From Acidimicrobiales bacterium (GTDB lineage: Bacteria; Actinomycetota; Acidimicrobiia; Acidimicrobiales; UBA8592): a stretch of 39,367 bases of DNA. Numbering within the stretch: position 1 is the stretch's first letter; the number at the start of each line of letters is the position of its first letter. The notes beneath the pieces are model-generated. The model was not told where the DNA came from. It did not search any database and worked only from the letters and a program-made list of their open reading frames with translations. Positions 1 to 8,659 of the stretch are shown in pieces. A program made the position numbers and the translations under genes. The DNA lies in the NCBI GenBank assembly GCA_011523005.1, contig WTHU01000027.1:1-39367 (forward strand), in the 5' to 3' direction.

Positions 1-250
1 CTCGATCTGTAAGTTCATCGAAGCTTGTGGTGAAAGATATTCTGCTCAGGAGCCCCGATCTATCTTCATCGGTCATTTTTCCTCTTGACACTGCCTTTTC
101 TGTGCTTACTTCTAATTTCTTTTGAGCCTGTTCAGCTAGGGAAGCATCAATTTCTACAACGACGGTGTCGCATCCCGATTTCGCTGCCACTTCCGCTATT
201 CCCGACCCCATTGTTCCGCCACCGATTACAGCTACTTTCTTAATAGTCAT
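1..250 (-). CDS. 3-hydroxyacyl-CoA (3-hydroxybutyryl-CoA) dehydrogenase, N-terminal part; continues beyond the window edge
   Basis: Reverse-strand translation from CAT at 248-250 gives MTIKKVAVIGGGTMGSGIAEVAAKSGCDTVVVEIDASLAEQAQKKLEVSTEKAVSRGKMTDEDR..., a typical Rossmann GxGxMGxGIA start of HBDH/FadB2. Not in the ORF track because it is truncated. Confidence 0.85.
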   Translation of the reverse strand, partial: MTIKKVAVIGGGTMGSGIAEVAAKSGCDTVVVEIDASLAEQAQKKLEVSTEKAVSRGKMTDEDRSGLLSRISFTTSFDELTDR

Positions 251-365
251 GACTTATCTCCTTGTCCTTGTGGAAGGTTACTAGGGTCTGCAGACCTATG
301 ACAAAGAAGAAGGAGCAGAAGTAGGCAAAAATAGAATTGTCACACCCTTCTTGGACAATGTAAGT

Positions 366-518
366 ATGCACAAACAATTAACTCTCATTGAAACAGAAAA
401 TGCTAGTTGGCAAGCAACCGATGCTGATAAGGAAGCTGCCAAGCGCGGGCTCGCAGCTTCGAGGAAGGCTTTGCAGGAAGGCCGGAAACGCCTCGCTGAT
501 CTATTGAACGCGGCATAG
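366..518 (+). CDS. small conserved-looking protein (~50 aa), MHKQLTLIETENASWQATDADKEAAKRGLAASRKALQEGRKRLADLLNAA
   Basis: Plus-strand ORF ending at TAG 516-518, opposite the listed minus ORF 296..583. Composition is that of a charged, helical small protein. No clear Shine-Dalgarno, so the start (ATG 366 or TTG 351) is uncertain. Confidence 0.5.
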   Translation: MHKQLTLIETENASWQATDADKEAAKRGLAASRKALQEGRKRLADLLNAA

Positions 519-546
519 ATGAGTAAAACTACATGAGGCTTATAAG

Positions 547-924
547 TTAAAGACTCATCAGGGCCTGTTGCATATTGTCCCATTCCTTTGTTGCCCTGAT
601 GGCGTTCATTGTGAGTAAATACTTCTCGTATTCCCCATCAATTTTAAAATTCCCTTGCATAAATGAAGCAGTTACTGACTTTTCTTGCTGCAAGATGGAC
701 AACACTTCTTTGTATGTTGTCGATACAGAACAGTTTGGCGAAGGATGTTTTCCTAATTCTGCGTCAGTTACTTTTCCATTTTCAATTTCAATGTAGTACC
801 GAACTTTGCCTTGAGGTGCACCAGATATTTCGTATTGGCATGTGATGGTTAGATCAATTGGAGGTAATTCTGATCCCAGTTCTTTTAATGAATTTAACCA
901 ATCCTCAGTAAAGAGATCTTTCAT
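547..924 (-). CDS. SCP2 sterol-binding domain protein
   Basis: YYIEIENGKVTDAELGKHPSPNCSVSTTYKEVLSIL...ASFMQGNFKIDGEYEKYL is SCP2-like. Confidence 0.75.
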   Translation of the reverse strand: MKDLFTEDWLNSLKELGSELPPIDLTITCQYEISGAPQGKVRYYIEIENGKVTDAELGKHPSPNCSVSTTYKEVLSILQQEKSVTASFMQGNFKIDGEYEKYLLTMNAIRATKEWDNMQQALMSL

Positions 925-1061
925 TCTACTCCTTCGAAAAGATCTGATTCATTACATATCTGACCTACTCTGCTGAAAGCCAAAATGTAGTCGTCCCAGG
1001 GGTCTGCCTCCGCAGATTTTTCTGCCGGTAGCCCAAACCCAGATGGGGGATTTGGGTCAAC
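921..1061 (-). other. in-frame continuation of Mca downstream of TAG 1064-1062 (readthrough or nonsense-mutation tail)
   Basis: Same-frame translation after TAG: VDPNPPSGFGLPAEKSAEADPWDDYILAFSRVGQICNESDLFEGVE, then TGA at 923-921. This resembles the Mca C-terminus (HATQ-(I/V)DPN ... ELFAGIE). The TGA overlaps the SCP2 ATG as ATGA. Confidence 0.75.
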
Positions 1062-1775
1062 CTACGTCGCATGCGCTAAGAGAGCATCTGATCTTTGCTG
1101 AGAGAACTTTTCAACATCACTTTTTGTGGTAATTCGATGATCTTGGGAAGGTCGATCAAACCATGCGTCATTGAAGGGGGATTCAATCTTCAGTTTGATA
1201 AACATGTCATGCAGCGCTTCGATACGCGCACGACTCCAAGTTGTGTAGTACAGCTTCAACGGTGTCCATGGGTCTCCAAATTCAGGGAACTTCAATGGGT
1301 CCCCTGCCGCCTTCCAAGCTGGCAAGCTAATGTCAAATACCTTTAGGTGATCTGGGTGTTGGTAGCCTTGCTGATCGTCAGGATACGTCACTATGACATG
1401 AGGTTTCTCTTCTCTAATAATTTTGACGAGTCTACCGACCGCTTCGTCAAGCGGAGCATTTGCAAAGCAGTCTGGGTTTTTATTAGCTTCGGTATCTGGC
1501 ATGCCAGAATCTCTGTATCCCAGATAATGAACGCGTTTATACCCAATGATATTTGCAGCTTTGGCCAGTTCTTCTTGTCGGACTTTTGCTATGTTCTGTT
1601 TTATTTCGGGCCTATCCATTGCAGGGTTTAGGATGTCGCCCTCTTCCCCGCCAGTGCAACAAACTAAGGTAGCTGTAACGCCTGCGTCGGAGTAGAGAGC
1701 AACAGATCCAGCGCCTTTGGACGATTCGTCATCTGGGTGGGCATGAATTGTCATCATTCGGTAGTCGCTTAGCAC
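1062..1775 (-). CDS. mca: mycothiol S-conjugate amidase-like (Mca), PIG-L/LmbE family; apparently C-terminally interrupted by an in-frame TAG
   Basis: HAHPDDESSKGAGSVALYSDAG, GGEEGDILNPAMDRPEI, GYQHPDHLKVFDIS and KFSQQRSDALLAHAT match Mca motifs. Confidence 0.85.
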   Translation of the reverse strand: MLSDYRMMTIHAHPDDESSKGAGSVALYSDAGVTATLVCCTGGEEGDILNPAMDRPEIKQNIAKVRQEELAKAANIIGYKRVHYLGYRDSGMPDTEANKNPDCFANAPLDEAVGRLVKIIREEKPHVIVTYPDDQQGYQHPDHLKVFDISLPAWKAAGDPLKFPEFGDPWTPLKLYYTTWSRARIEALHDMFIKLKIESPFNDAWFDRPSQDHRITTKSDVEKFSQQRSDALLAHAT

Positions 1776-1870
1776 AAGGAATAACTTACACTTGTTTTGT
1801 GCTGATAATCCACCTGTAGAAATGCATTAAGGTGTTTTGAGCAGTAGTGTCAGCTAGAGATTTAGAGAAG

Positions 1871-2716
1871 ATGAGGATTGGAATGAGTGGAAGAGTTGAA
1901 GGGAAAGTAGCAATCATTACCGGTGGTGCAAGCGGCATTGGGGAAGGCACTGTTCGTCGCTTTGTTGAGGAGGGTGCTAAGTGCGTTGTTGCTGATATTC
2001 AGGAGGATTTAGCGCAGTCGCTTGCAACTGAGCTAGGTGATAACGCTGTTCCATTTTCGCTTGATGTTGCTGATGAGATTCAAGTGGAAGCGTGTGTAGA
2101 TTTTGCGGTGAGTCAGTTTGGGAAACTTGATGTCATGTTTAATAATGCTGGAATTCTGGGTTCAGTTGGCCCTATTACTGATATTGAGCGCGATGGCTGG
2201 TTACGCACTATTGATGTCCTACTCAACAGTGTGTTTTATGGGATTAAGCATGCTGCGAGGGTCATGCAAGATCAAGGATTCGGCTCAATCATCAATACTG
2301 CTTCAACTGCTGGAGTTCGAGCAGGTTTGGGCCCCCACGTCTATACCGCAGCTAAGCATGCGGTCGTTGGCTTGTCGCAATCAGTTGCTACTGAATTAGG
2401 TCCGCACGGTATTCGTTGTAATGTGATTGCGCCAGGTGGCACGGTTTCGGGTCTGACTGCGCGACTTGTTACTGGTGATCATCAGGATTTAGAGAAAGCT
2501 TCCAAATTAATTGGTGCTAATAATCCATTGCGTCGCGCTGGAACTCCGGAGGATATTGCTAACGCTGTTCTTTACTTGGCATCAGATGAAGCCAGTTTTA
2601 CAAACGGGGCTGTTCTTGTTGTGGATGCAGCTGGAGAAAGCATTGCCGACAGGAATAGTCGTTTCGTTGACATGGGCTCTCAAACTGTACAGGAAGCTGA
2701 CAGGAGTGGTGTTTAG
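1871..2716 (+). CDS. short-chain dehydrogenase/reductase (SDR)
   Basis: VEGKVAIITGGASGIGEG, NNAG, YTAAKHAVVGL, PGGTV. The track ORF opens at 1847; the real start is probably the ATG at 1871 or 1883. Confidence 0.9.
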   Translation: MRIGMSGRVEGKVAIITGGASGIGEGTVRRFVEEGAKCVVADIQEDLAQSLATELGDNAVPFSLDVADEIQVEACVDFAVSQFGKLDVMFNNAGILGSVGPITDIERDGWLRTIDVLLNSVFYGIKHAARVMQDQGFGSIINTASTAGVRAGLGPHVYTAAKHAVVGLSQSVATELGPHGIRCNVIAPGGTVSGLTARLVTGDHQDLEKASKLIGANNPLRRAGTPEDIANAVLYLASDEASFTNGAVLVVDAAGESIADRNSRFVDMGSQTVQEADRSGV

Positions 2717-2717
2717 T

Positions 2718-3125
2718 CTATTTTTCCTTAGTGACTAATAACTCTTTGATGGCTTGTTGGAGTTCGTTTGGGAATTTACATGGTTTTCCCTGTGGTGTTG
2801 TGCATCCGACGCGCGTATTTTGAATAGCTACAACAGTTTTGCCTTTTGTTATTCTCTGAAACCATTGTGCCGAGGCTCTTCTGATTTGTGTTATACCGCT
2901 TTCAATCAAAAGGCTATCTGATAGGTGGGCAGGAGCTAAGAAGCGTGTTTCAATTTGCGCCACGACAAGAAGGAAACCTTCATTGAGTAGTTGATCAATG
3001 CTCTTTCCTGCTTTATCCATGGCGGAAATTCTTGCTTCTTCAAAGTAGTGAAGGTAGTTGGAATGATTTACATGCCCGTAGGCGTCTAGTTCGTTAAATC
3101 GGACTTTGATTATAGTTTCGTGCAC
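2718..3125 (-). CDS. acyl-CoA thioesterase, 4HBT/YbgC-like hotdog fold
   Basis: VRFNELDAYGHVNHSNYLHYFEEARI is a 4HBT signature. Confidence 0.85.
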   Translation of the reverse strand: MHETIIKVRFNELDAYGHVNHSNYLHYFEEARISAMDKAGKSIDQLLNEGFLLVVAQIETRFLAPAHLSDSLLIESGITQIRRASAQWFQRITKGKTVVAIQNTRVGCTTPQGKPCKFPNELQQAIKELLVTKEK

Positions 3126-3126
3126 T

Positions 3127-3330
3127 TTAGTCGTTTAGAACAAATGTAATTTTTAGCGTTACTTCGAATTGAGAAATAGATCCATTTTCTACTGTGACCT
3201 TTTGGTCTTGGACCCAAGCTCCATCGACATTATCCAGAGTTCTGGCGGCTCTTTCAATTCCTTTTTTGATGGCATCGTCAAAACTGATTGTGGATGTTGA
3301 TATTACCTCGGTGATCCTTGCGATTGTCAT
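3127..3330 (-). CDS. dodecin (flavin-binding)
   Basis: 67 aa; ITEVISTSTISFDDAIKKGIERAARTLDNVDGAWVQDQKVTVENG...FEVTLKITFVL. Confidence 0.9.
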   Translation of the reverse strand: MTIARITEVISTSTISFDDAIKKGIERAARTLDNVDGAWVQDQKVTVENGSISQFEVTLKITFVLND

Positions 3331-3366
3331 TGCGCCCCCATGAACAGTTTTCGTATTTGTTAAAGT

Positions 3367-3735
3367 TTAGCCCTCTGTAGCTGTTTCAAAACTAGGAACT
3401 TCTACACCGGGTAAATAATAGGTGAACATTTCGGTGATTGTTTTGGCTATCTCCGCCGGATTAATCTGCCCTTTTGCTTGATCTATTGTTATTACATTAC
3501 TGTTCATATGAATTTTCTCTATTCCGCCCAAATTGAATAGAGCTTTGGCGAGTTCGTCAGGGGGTCGTGTTCCTAAGATCTCTTGTTCAATGGAATATCG
3601 TTCGTGATCCATCCCGGTAATACTTCGGTTGATTTCAAATCGGAGTACTCCGGGTTTTGTGACTGATTTTTGAATGACTGTTACTGGTTGACCCATATTC
3701 TGATCGTAGCTGTTCACCGAGTAGTATGCCGACAT
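3367..3735 (-). CDS. Nfu/NifU N-terminal scaffold-domain protein
   Basis: VLRFEINRSITGMDHERYS ... PPDELAKALFNLGGIEKIHMNSNVITID resembles the Nfu_N domain. Confidence 0.65.
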   Translation of the reverse strand: MSAYYSVNSYDQNMGQPVTVIQKSVTKPGVLRFEINRSITGMDHERYSIEQEILGTRPPDELAKALFNLGGIEKIHMNSNVITIDQAKGQINPAEIAKTITEMFTYYLPGVEVPSFETATEG

Positions 3736-3768
3736 GTAAACGATGAACTTAGAATCGGTGCATTGTTG

Positions 3769-4470
3769 TCAAAATAAAGTGTTTTGAGCTGGGTCCTTTC
3801 TTGGTTGGGGAGCTTGAGAGTATGGGATGTCTTTCATGTATTTCCATGAAATTCTATGTAGTGGGGTTGGGCCTGATTCATATAGAGCTTTTTTATGTTT
3901 TGGACATGGGTATCCCTTGTTAGATTCGAATGCGTAATTTGGGAACAATTTGTGATGCTCCTTCATGATCCTGTCTCTCGTGACCTTCGCTAGGATGGAC
4001 GCAGCGGCTATTGATAAACACTTGGCATCGCCTCTGATAATCATGGTTCTATTTGCTTTGCCGACTATTTCCCCAACAAAGTCCCATTTCCCATCAATTA
4101 GTGCATGATCTATTTCTATGTTTAGCGATGTAAGGGCACGTTTTGTTGCTAGCTTTTGTGCATGTGACATTCCGAATTCGTCGCATTCTTTATTTGTGGC
4201 GTGTCCGACGCTCCAGTGTGAGCACCAATTTGTTATGGCGTCGTATAGTGATTCTCTTTCTTTTTCGTTGAGTGCTTTTGAATCTCGGACTTTATAAAGT
4301 CTTTTGTCTTTAGGGATAACGGCTGCTGCGATTGTCAGTGGCCCAGCCCATGCGCCCCTACCGACCTCATCAATTCCGACGACATGTTTATTTCCGGCGG
4401 ACCAAAGACTGTGTTCAAATCTTTTCGTAGGGGCGTTGTGCTTGTTCGCTTTTCTCAGAGGAGTTGACAC
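3769..4470 (-). CDS. rnhB: ribonuclease HII
   Basis: VVGIDEVGRGAWAGPLTIAAAV, RDSKALNEKERE, ALIDGKWDF, KCLSIAAASILAKVTRDR, NKGYPCPKH. Confidence 0.95.
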   Translation of the reverse strand: MSTPLRKANKHNAPTKRFEHSLWSAGNKHVVGIDEVGRGAWAGPLTIAAAVIPKDKRLYKVRDSKALNEKERESLYDAITNWCSHWSVGHATNKECDEFGMSHAQKLATKRALTSLNIEIDHALIDGKWDFVGEIVGKANRTMIIRGDAKCLSIAAASILAKVTRDRIMKEHHKLFPNYAFESNKGYPCPKHKKALYESGPTPLHRISWKYMKDIPYSQAPQPRKDPAQNTLF

Positions 4471-4510
4471 GTTTTGAGGTTAGCTGAACTTGAAAAATGA
4501 TCAAGAGTCT

Positions 4511-6244
4511 TTATTGAAAGGTAGCGCTATCTGATGAGTCGGGCTCTATCCGGCGTTTCACAGGGTTAGCGTCTGCATGGATTGTCACTGCAGTTTCTCT
4601 TGGAATTTGTTTTGAGAGAAGTGTTTCGCCTATTTGGTCGTTACTAAACCAGCTTTTATCTAGGCTCCATGCATTAATTTGGATTCTTGTCGAAGTGTTG
4701 GCCTCCCAGAGAAGGGCTGGTGACGTCCCATGCCACCTAATTGCATACCCCATAATTCCAGAACTGATGGGCGCGTTTTTTACTTGAATCCCTACTCCTA
4801 TCCAATCTGGGTTATATGAGGATGCAATTTGGATTTGTTTGTCTCCAGATGACAATTTGCTTTCTTGAAGAAATCCTGCACGTATTGCCAGTAAGAAAAG
4901 CGCTGAGAAGACAGGGTCTTGCTGCCTTGAATCCGTGATTAGGGATCCTGTTTGGTCAGCTTTGGAAAGAATATGGTCCAAAGTCAGAGAATTTTCTTGA
5001 ATTTGGAGATACTCACCCAAAGTTGCAATAGCTATTTGGTAAGAGTCTGTGTACTTTCCAAATGGGTAAGGGGTTTCTTTCCTCTCTGTTACTTCTTCGA
5101 TATCTACAAGTCGACTTTGAAGTTCTGATGCGAGTGATTTTTGTTGCAGGAATGTCAGGATTTCAATTACTGCCCTAAGGGAGACTATTTCTAGAGTGAT
5201 ATCTCGTTTTTTTAGTCTTCGCTTGCTTGGTAACGATGCAAGAAGTTGATGCACAGTTTCGTTAAGCCAAGGGATAATGTCTTCCAATTCCTCTTCTTGA
5301 GAGCAGAACTCTAGATATTTCTGCCATAGGCAAAGTGCATAAAGCGTTTCTTTGCTGACGCTATTCTTGAACAGATTTGTTGGTGAGTTTTCCATGTATT
5401 TAAAGATGAGTTGCTTCGCTGAATCGGCAAAACCCCAAGCCATAAGTGCAAGAGCGGTAAGTGGAAGCACAGGTTTATCGGAGTCCACATCCCAAAAGCG
5501 TGAAGTGATTTCCTGATCGGATCCTATGAGAAGATGCCTTTTAGCAGTGTTGAGCACCGATGCGAGTCTGTTGTCGTCAGTTTGTATTTCCATGCCATTT
5601 TCAAAATGCTTTAGCCAGCCATTTGAGACGTCAGTGAACGAAGGAAGGCGTTCAATGTCCGGAAGATTATCTAGATTCTCATTATTTACAATTATTTCAA
5701 GCTTTGTTGAATGAGGGAGGGGAAAGATAAGAGCGTTGTCACTACAGGATTTATTTATCGATGATGTACTGGTGGTTAGGGCCTCTATTTCTGCGTTCAT
5801 TATCTGATTGGTTATATCTTGATATCCTGATCCGTTTATAATCATCCTTGGGGCTTTACTGGAGGCAATGATAGGCTTCGCATCATTCCTTATGATTGTG
5901 GAGTTAACCTCAACGGGGCCGAAATTTAATAGCATGATGCTTATTGCCACTGGTATGGGTGTCTCATTGTAGAACTCAAGTTTTGTTACGCTTTGGCCGC
6001 CCCACGGAATCACCTCGACGCGTTGAGTGATGTCGCCTCCTGGTACTCTCATGCGAGTTATCGTAGTGATTTCATTACTATCGACGCTTTGCCTGATAGA
6101 TGCTCTTTCTTCGGAGAAATGCCATCGATCATCTGCTCCAACTCCCCAACACAGTCTCTGGGGGGTGACATTAGGCCATGTTAGATTCCCGGAGGAGTCT
6201 AGGTCTAGCAGTACATGATTTCCTAATATCCCAAGTTCTGGCAT
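4511..6244 (-). CDS. hypothetical protein, possibly a GH15-like/six-hairpin glycosidase-related protein
   Basis: 577 aa continuous ORF. The N-terminus GILGNHVLLDLDSSGNLTWPNVTP...LCWGV and the following beta-rich region resemble GH15-type N-terminal domains; weak assignment. Confidence 0.4.
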   Translation of the reverse strand: MPELGILGNHVLLDLDSSGNLTWPNVTPQRLCWGVGADDRWHFSEERASIRQSVDSNEITTITRMRVPGGDITQRVEVIPWGGQSVTKLEFYNETPIPVAISIMLLNFGPVEVNSTIIRNDAKPIIASSKAPRMIINGSGYQDITNQIMNAEIEALTTSTSSINKSCSDNALIFPLPHSTKLEIIVNNENLDNLPDIERLPSFTDVSNGWLKHFENGMEIQTDDNRLASVLNTAKRHLLIGSDQEITSRFWDVDSDKPVLPLTALALMAWGFADSAKQLIFKYMENSPTNLFKNSVSKETLYALCLWQKYLEFCSQEEELEDIIPWLNETVHQLLASLPSKRRLKKRDITLEIVSLRAVIEILTFLQQKSLASELQSRLVDIEEVTERKETPYPFGKYTDSYQIAIATLGEYLQIQENSLTLDHILSKADQTGSLITDSRQQDPVFSALFLLAIRAGFLQESKLSSGDKQIQIASSYNPDWIGVGIQVKNAPISSGIMGYAIRWHGTSPALLWEANTSTRIQINAWSLDKSWFSNDQIGETLLSKQIPRETAVTIHADANPVKRRIEPDSSDSATFQ

Positions 6245-6285
6245 TACATTCTGACCTCACGAATCATCTGTCGTTATTTTAACTG

Positions 6286-7278
6286 CTATCGTTCAGATCT
6301 CTGCTCCCTCATCAGCAGAATATCGTAGGCGTCTGTGACTGTTATCTTGCCTTCCAAAACAGCAGTTACCTGGTCGCTAATGGGGGTTTCTACTTTGTGT
6401 ATCTCTGCGAGGGAAGTGACTGCAGGAGCCGTGACGACGCCTTCCGCGACATTATTCATCTCTGCAAGAACTTCCGCTGTCTTTCGCCCTTTCCCTAATT
6501 CCTCGCCAACATACCTATTTCTGCTTTGAGGAGAGAAGCAGGTGGCTACCAAGTCACCTAACCCGGCGAGTCCGGAAAAGGTTTCAGCTGCTCCACCCAT
6601 TGCACTTCCTAATCTTGCTAATTCCGCTAACCCTCGTGTAACAACAGCGGCTCTTGTATTGTCTCCATTTCCTAAGCCAGTTGTCATCCCTACTGCTAAT
6701 GCGAGAACGTTCTTGAATGCTCCTCCTAATTCGCAACCAACTACATCTTCGCTTGTGTAAACCCTGAATGTCTCTGTTGAAAAGACTTGGAATGCTTGTG
6801 CACGTAAAGATTCATTTTCCGTCGCTACTACTGCCGCTGTGGCATCTCCAGCAAGTACCTCACCAGCTAAATTTGGCCCAGTTAGGACTCCTGTAGGCCT
6901 TCCTGGCGACTCAGATGCTATGACTTGTGTCATTGTTAAATTAGTTTCTCGTTCGAGTCCCTTTGTGAGACTAATAATCGGGGTGTCAGGTTTCGAGAGA
7001 GGCAATAACTTTCGAAGGACCTCCCTAAAGCTCATAGATGGAATAGCCATCAAGACGATATCTGCGTTCTTTACTACTTCTTCTAGATCCACTGAAGCGT
7101 GCAGTTGTGGATGAAGTTTGTTTTTGCCCAGATACCTGATGTTTCTATTCTTTTGACTTATCGATCTGGCGACTACTGGATCTCGACACCACAGTTTTGT
7201 CGGCAGGTTATGAGAAACTAGGTGGGCAACCGTTGTTCCCCAACTTCCGCCGCCTATAACTGCTACTTGAAATGTCAC
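6286..7278 (-). CDS. gpsA: glycerol-3-phosphate dehydrogenase [NAD(P)+]
   Basis: VAVIGGGSWGTTVAHLVS, LTKGLE, TGPNLAGEV, GCELGGAFKNVLALAVGMTTGLGNGDNTRAAVVTRGLAE, FSGLAGLGDLVATC. Confidence 0.96.
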   Translation of the reverse strand: MTFQVAVIGGGSWGTTVAHLVSHNLPTKLWCRDPVVARSISQKNRNIRYLGKNKLHPQLHASVDLEEVVKNADIVLMAIPSMSFREVLRKLLPLSKPDTPIISLTKGLERETNLTMTQVIASESPGRPTGVLTGPNLAGEVLAGDATAAVVATENESLRAQAFQVFSTETFRVYTSEDVVGCELGGAFKNVLALAVGMTTGLGNGDNTRAAVVTRGLAELARLGSAMGGAAETFSGLAGLGDLVATCFSPQSRNRYVGEELGKGRKTAEVLAEMNNVAEGVVTAPAVTSLAEIHKVETPISDQVTAVLEGKITVTDAYDILLMREQRSER

Positions 7279-7340
7279 GCTTGCATCGTAGCGCTAGAAT
7301 CTGCGGGAATTGTCTATAGAGTACATAAGCGAAGTATTTT

Positions 7341-7898
7341 ATGTCTAATAAAGCTGTACTGATCCCTATTAAAGATTTTGAGTCTGCAAAAGTTCGCCTG
7401 TCTACGGTATTGGATTCGAATGCTCGAGCAGATTTAGCTAAGGAGTTAGCTACTTTGGTCGTCTCGGCTTGTCTAGAAACTCCTGTATTTATATCTTGTG
7501 AGAACGACGCTGTTGAGTCTTGGGCTCGTGATTTGGGGGCAGAAATTCTTCGTAATCCATCTGAGGGGCTAAACGAAGCTGTGGATTTTGGCTTTCGTAG
7601 TTTGAGCGAAAGGGGTTTCGAGAGTGTCTTGATAACCCATGGAGACTTGGTTTACCCCTCGGGACTTCTATCCTTATTTGAGATGGAAGAGATAGTCATC
7701 GTTCCTGACAGTGAATTAGATGGCACGAATGTCCTTGTATTGCCTACAAATATCGATTTTGAATTTAGCTATGGACCTGGTTCGTATACGCGTCACTTGA
7801 AGTCTGCAACCATGTTGGAAGCTGAGGTCCTCGTAGTAGCAGATTCTCCCTTTTCGTTTGATATTGATGACCCTGATGATCTTCATCATGTTCTTTAG
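7341..7898 (+). CDS. fbiD: CofC/FbiD-like 2-phospholactate (or phosphoenolpyruvate) guanylyltransferase, F420 biosynthesis
   Basis: VLIPIKDFESAKVRLSTVLDSNARADLAKELA, GLNEAVDFGF, LITHGDLV, FDIDDPDDL. Confidence 0.85.
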   Translation: MSNKAVLIPIKDFESAKVRLSTVLDSNARADLAKELATLVVSACLETPVFISCENDAVESWARDLGAEILRNPSEGLNEAVDFGFRSLSERGFESVLITHGDLVYPSGLLSLFEMEEIVIVPDSELDGTNVLVLPTNIDFEFSYGPGSYTRHLKSATMLEAEVLVVADSPFSFDIDDPDDLHHVL

Positions 7899-7927
7899 TC
7901 AATCTTTTCTGGGTCTAGAATAAGGAT

Positions 7928-8656
7928 GTGGTCACCAAAAACCTTGAAGTCCCTAAAAGAGCGTTAGCTATTGGCGCTCACCCTGATGATATTGAATTTG
8001 GAGCTGGCGCTACTCTCGCCAAATGGGCTGATCATGGTTGTGAGGTAAGCATGTTGATCTGCACAGATGGATCAAAGGGTACTTGGGATCCCAATATTAA
8101 CAAGAGTGAACTGATTGCCAAAAGAAAAAGTGAGCAGATCTTAGCAGCTGCGGAGCTCAAAGCGACCGGCAAAGTCGCTTTCCTGGGTGAAGTTGACGGT
8201 GAGCTTGAAATCAGCGAAAACTTACGTAAACGTTTGACACTCTTAATACGGAATTTGCGACCTAATGTTGTACTTACTCATGACCCATGGAAGATGTATA
8301 GACTCCATCCGGATCATAGAAAAGTTGGTTATTTAGTCCTCGATGCAATTGTCGCAGCTCGCGATCCACTTTTTTTCCCTGAGCAGGAAGTAGCTCCACA
8401 CAGACCGGATGAGCTTCTCCTATTCGAAGCTGAATTTGAAGATCACTTTGAGCAATGCGAAGGTTATGAAAAGAACAAGTTGAATGCTCTTCTTTGCCAT
8501 CAAAGCCAGTTGGAATCAACTATGGGGATAGGCCCAGCAAGTATTGATGCTGATACGGCTACTTTCAAGAGCAACGAATTATCTAAACTCGATCGCAGCC
8601 ATGCGGGGGTAGAATTTTCGTTAGCTGAGGGGTACAAAAGGCTTTCTGAACTCTAA
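7928..8656 (+). CDS. PIG-L/LmbE family N-acetylglucosaminyl-type deacetylase
   Basis: ALAIGAHPDDIEFGAGATLAKWADHG...CTDGSKG, HPDHRKVGYLVLDAI. GTG start. Confidence 0.88.
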   Translation: MVTKNLEVPKRALAIGAHPDDIEFGAGATLAKWADHGCEVSMLICTDGSKGTWDPNINKSELIAKRKSEQILAAAELKATGKVAFLGEVDGELEISENLRKRLTLLIRNLRPNVVLTHDPWKMYRLHPDHRKVGYLVLDAIVAARDPLFFPEQEVAPHRPDELLLFEAEFEDHFEQCEGYEKNKLNALLCHQSQLESTMGIGPASIDADTATFKSNELSKLDRSHAGVEFSLAEGYKRLSEL

Positions 8657-8659
8657 CAC

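Noticed and set aside
296-583. Minus-strand 95-aa ORF
   Set aside because: Its translation (RSARRFRPSCKAFLEAASPRLAASLSASVA) has the composition of an antisense shadow of the plus-strand small ORF 366..518, and it overlaps the SCP2 gene end.
921-1064. General TAG-to-amino-acid recoding or pyrrolysine usage in this genome
   Set aside because: Several other well-formed genes here terminate with TAG (e.g. at 2716, 7898, 22275, 27804), and no pylT/pylS-like gene is visible; only local readthrough or mutation remains plausible.
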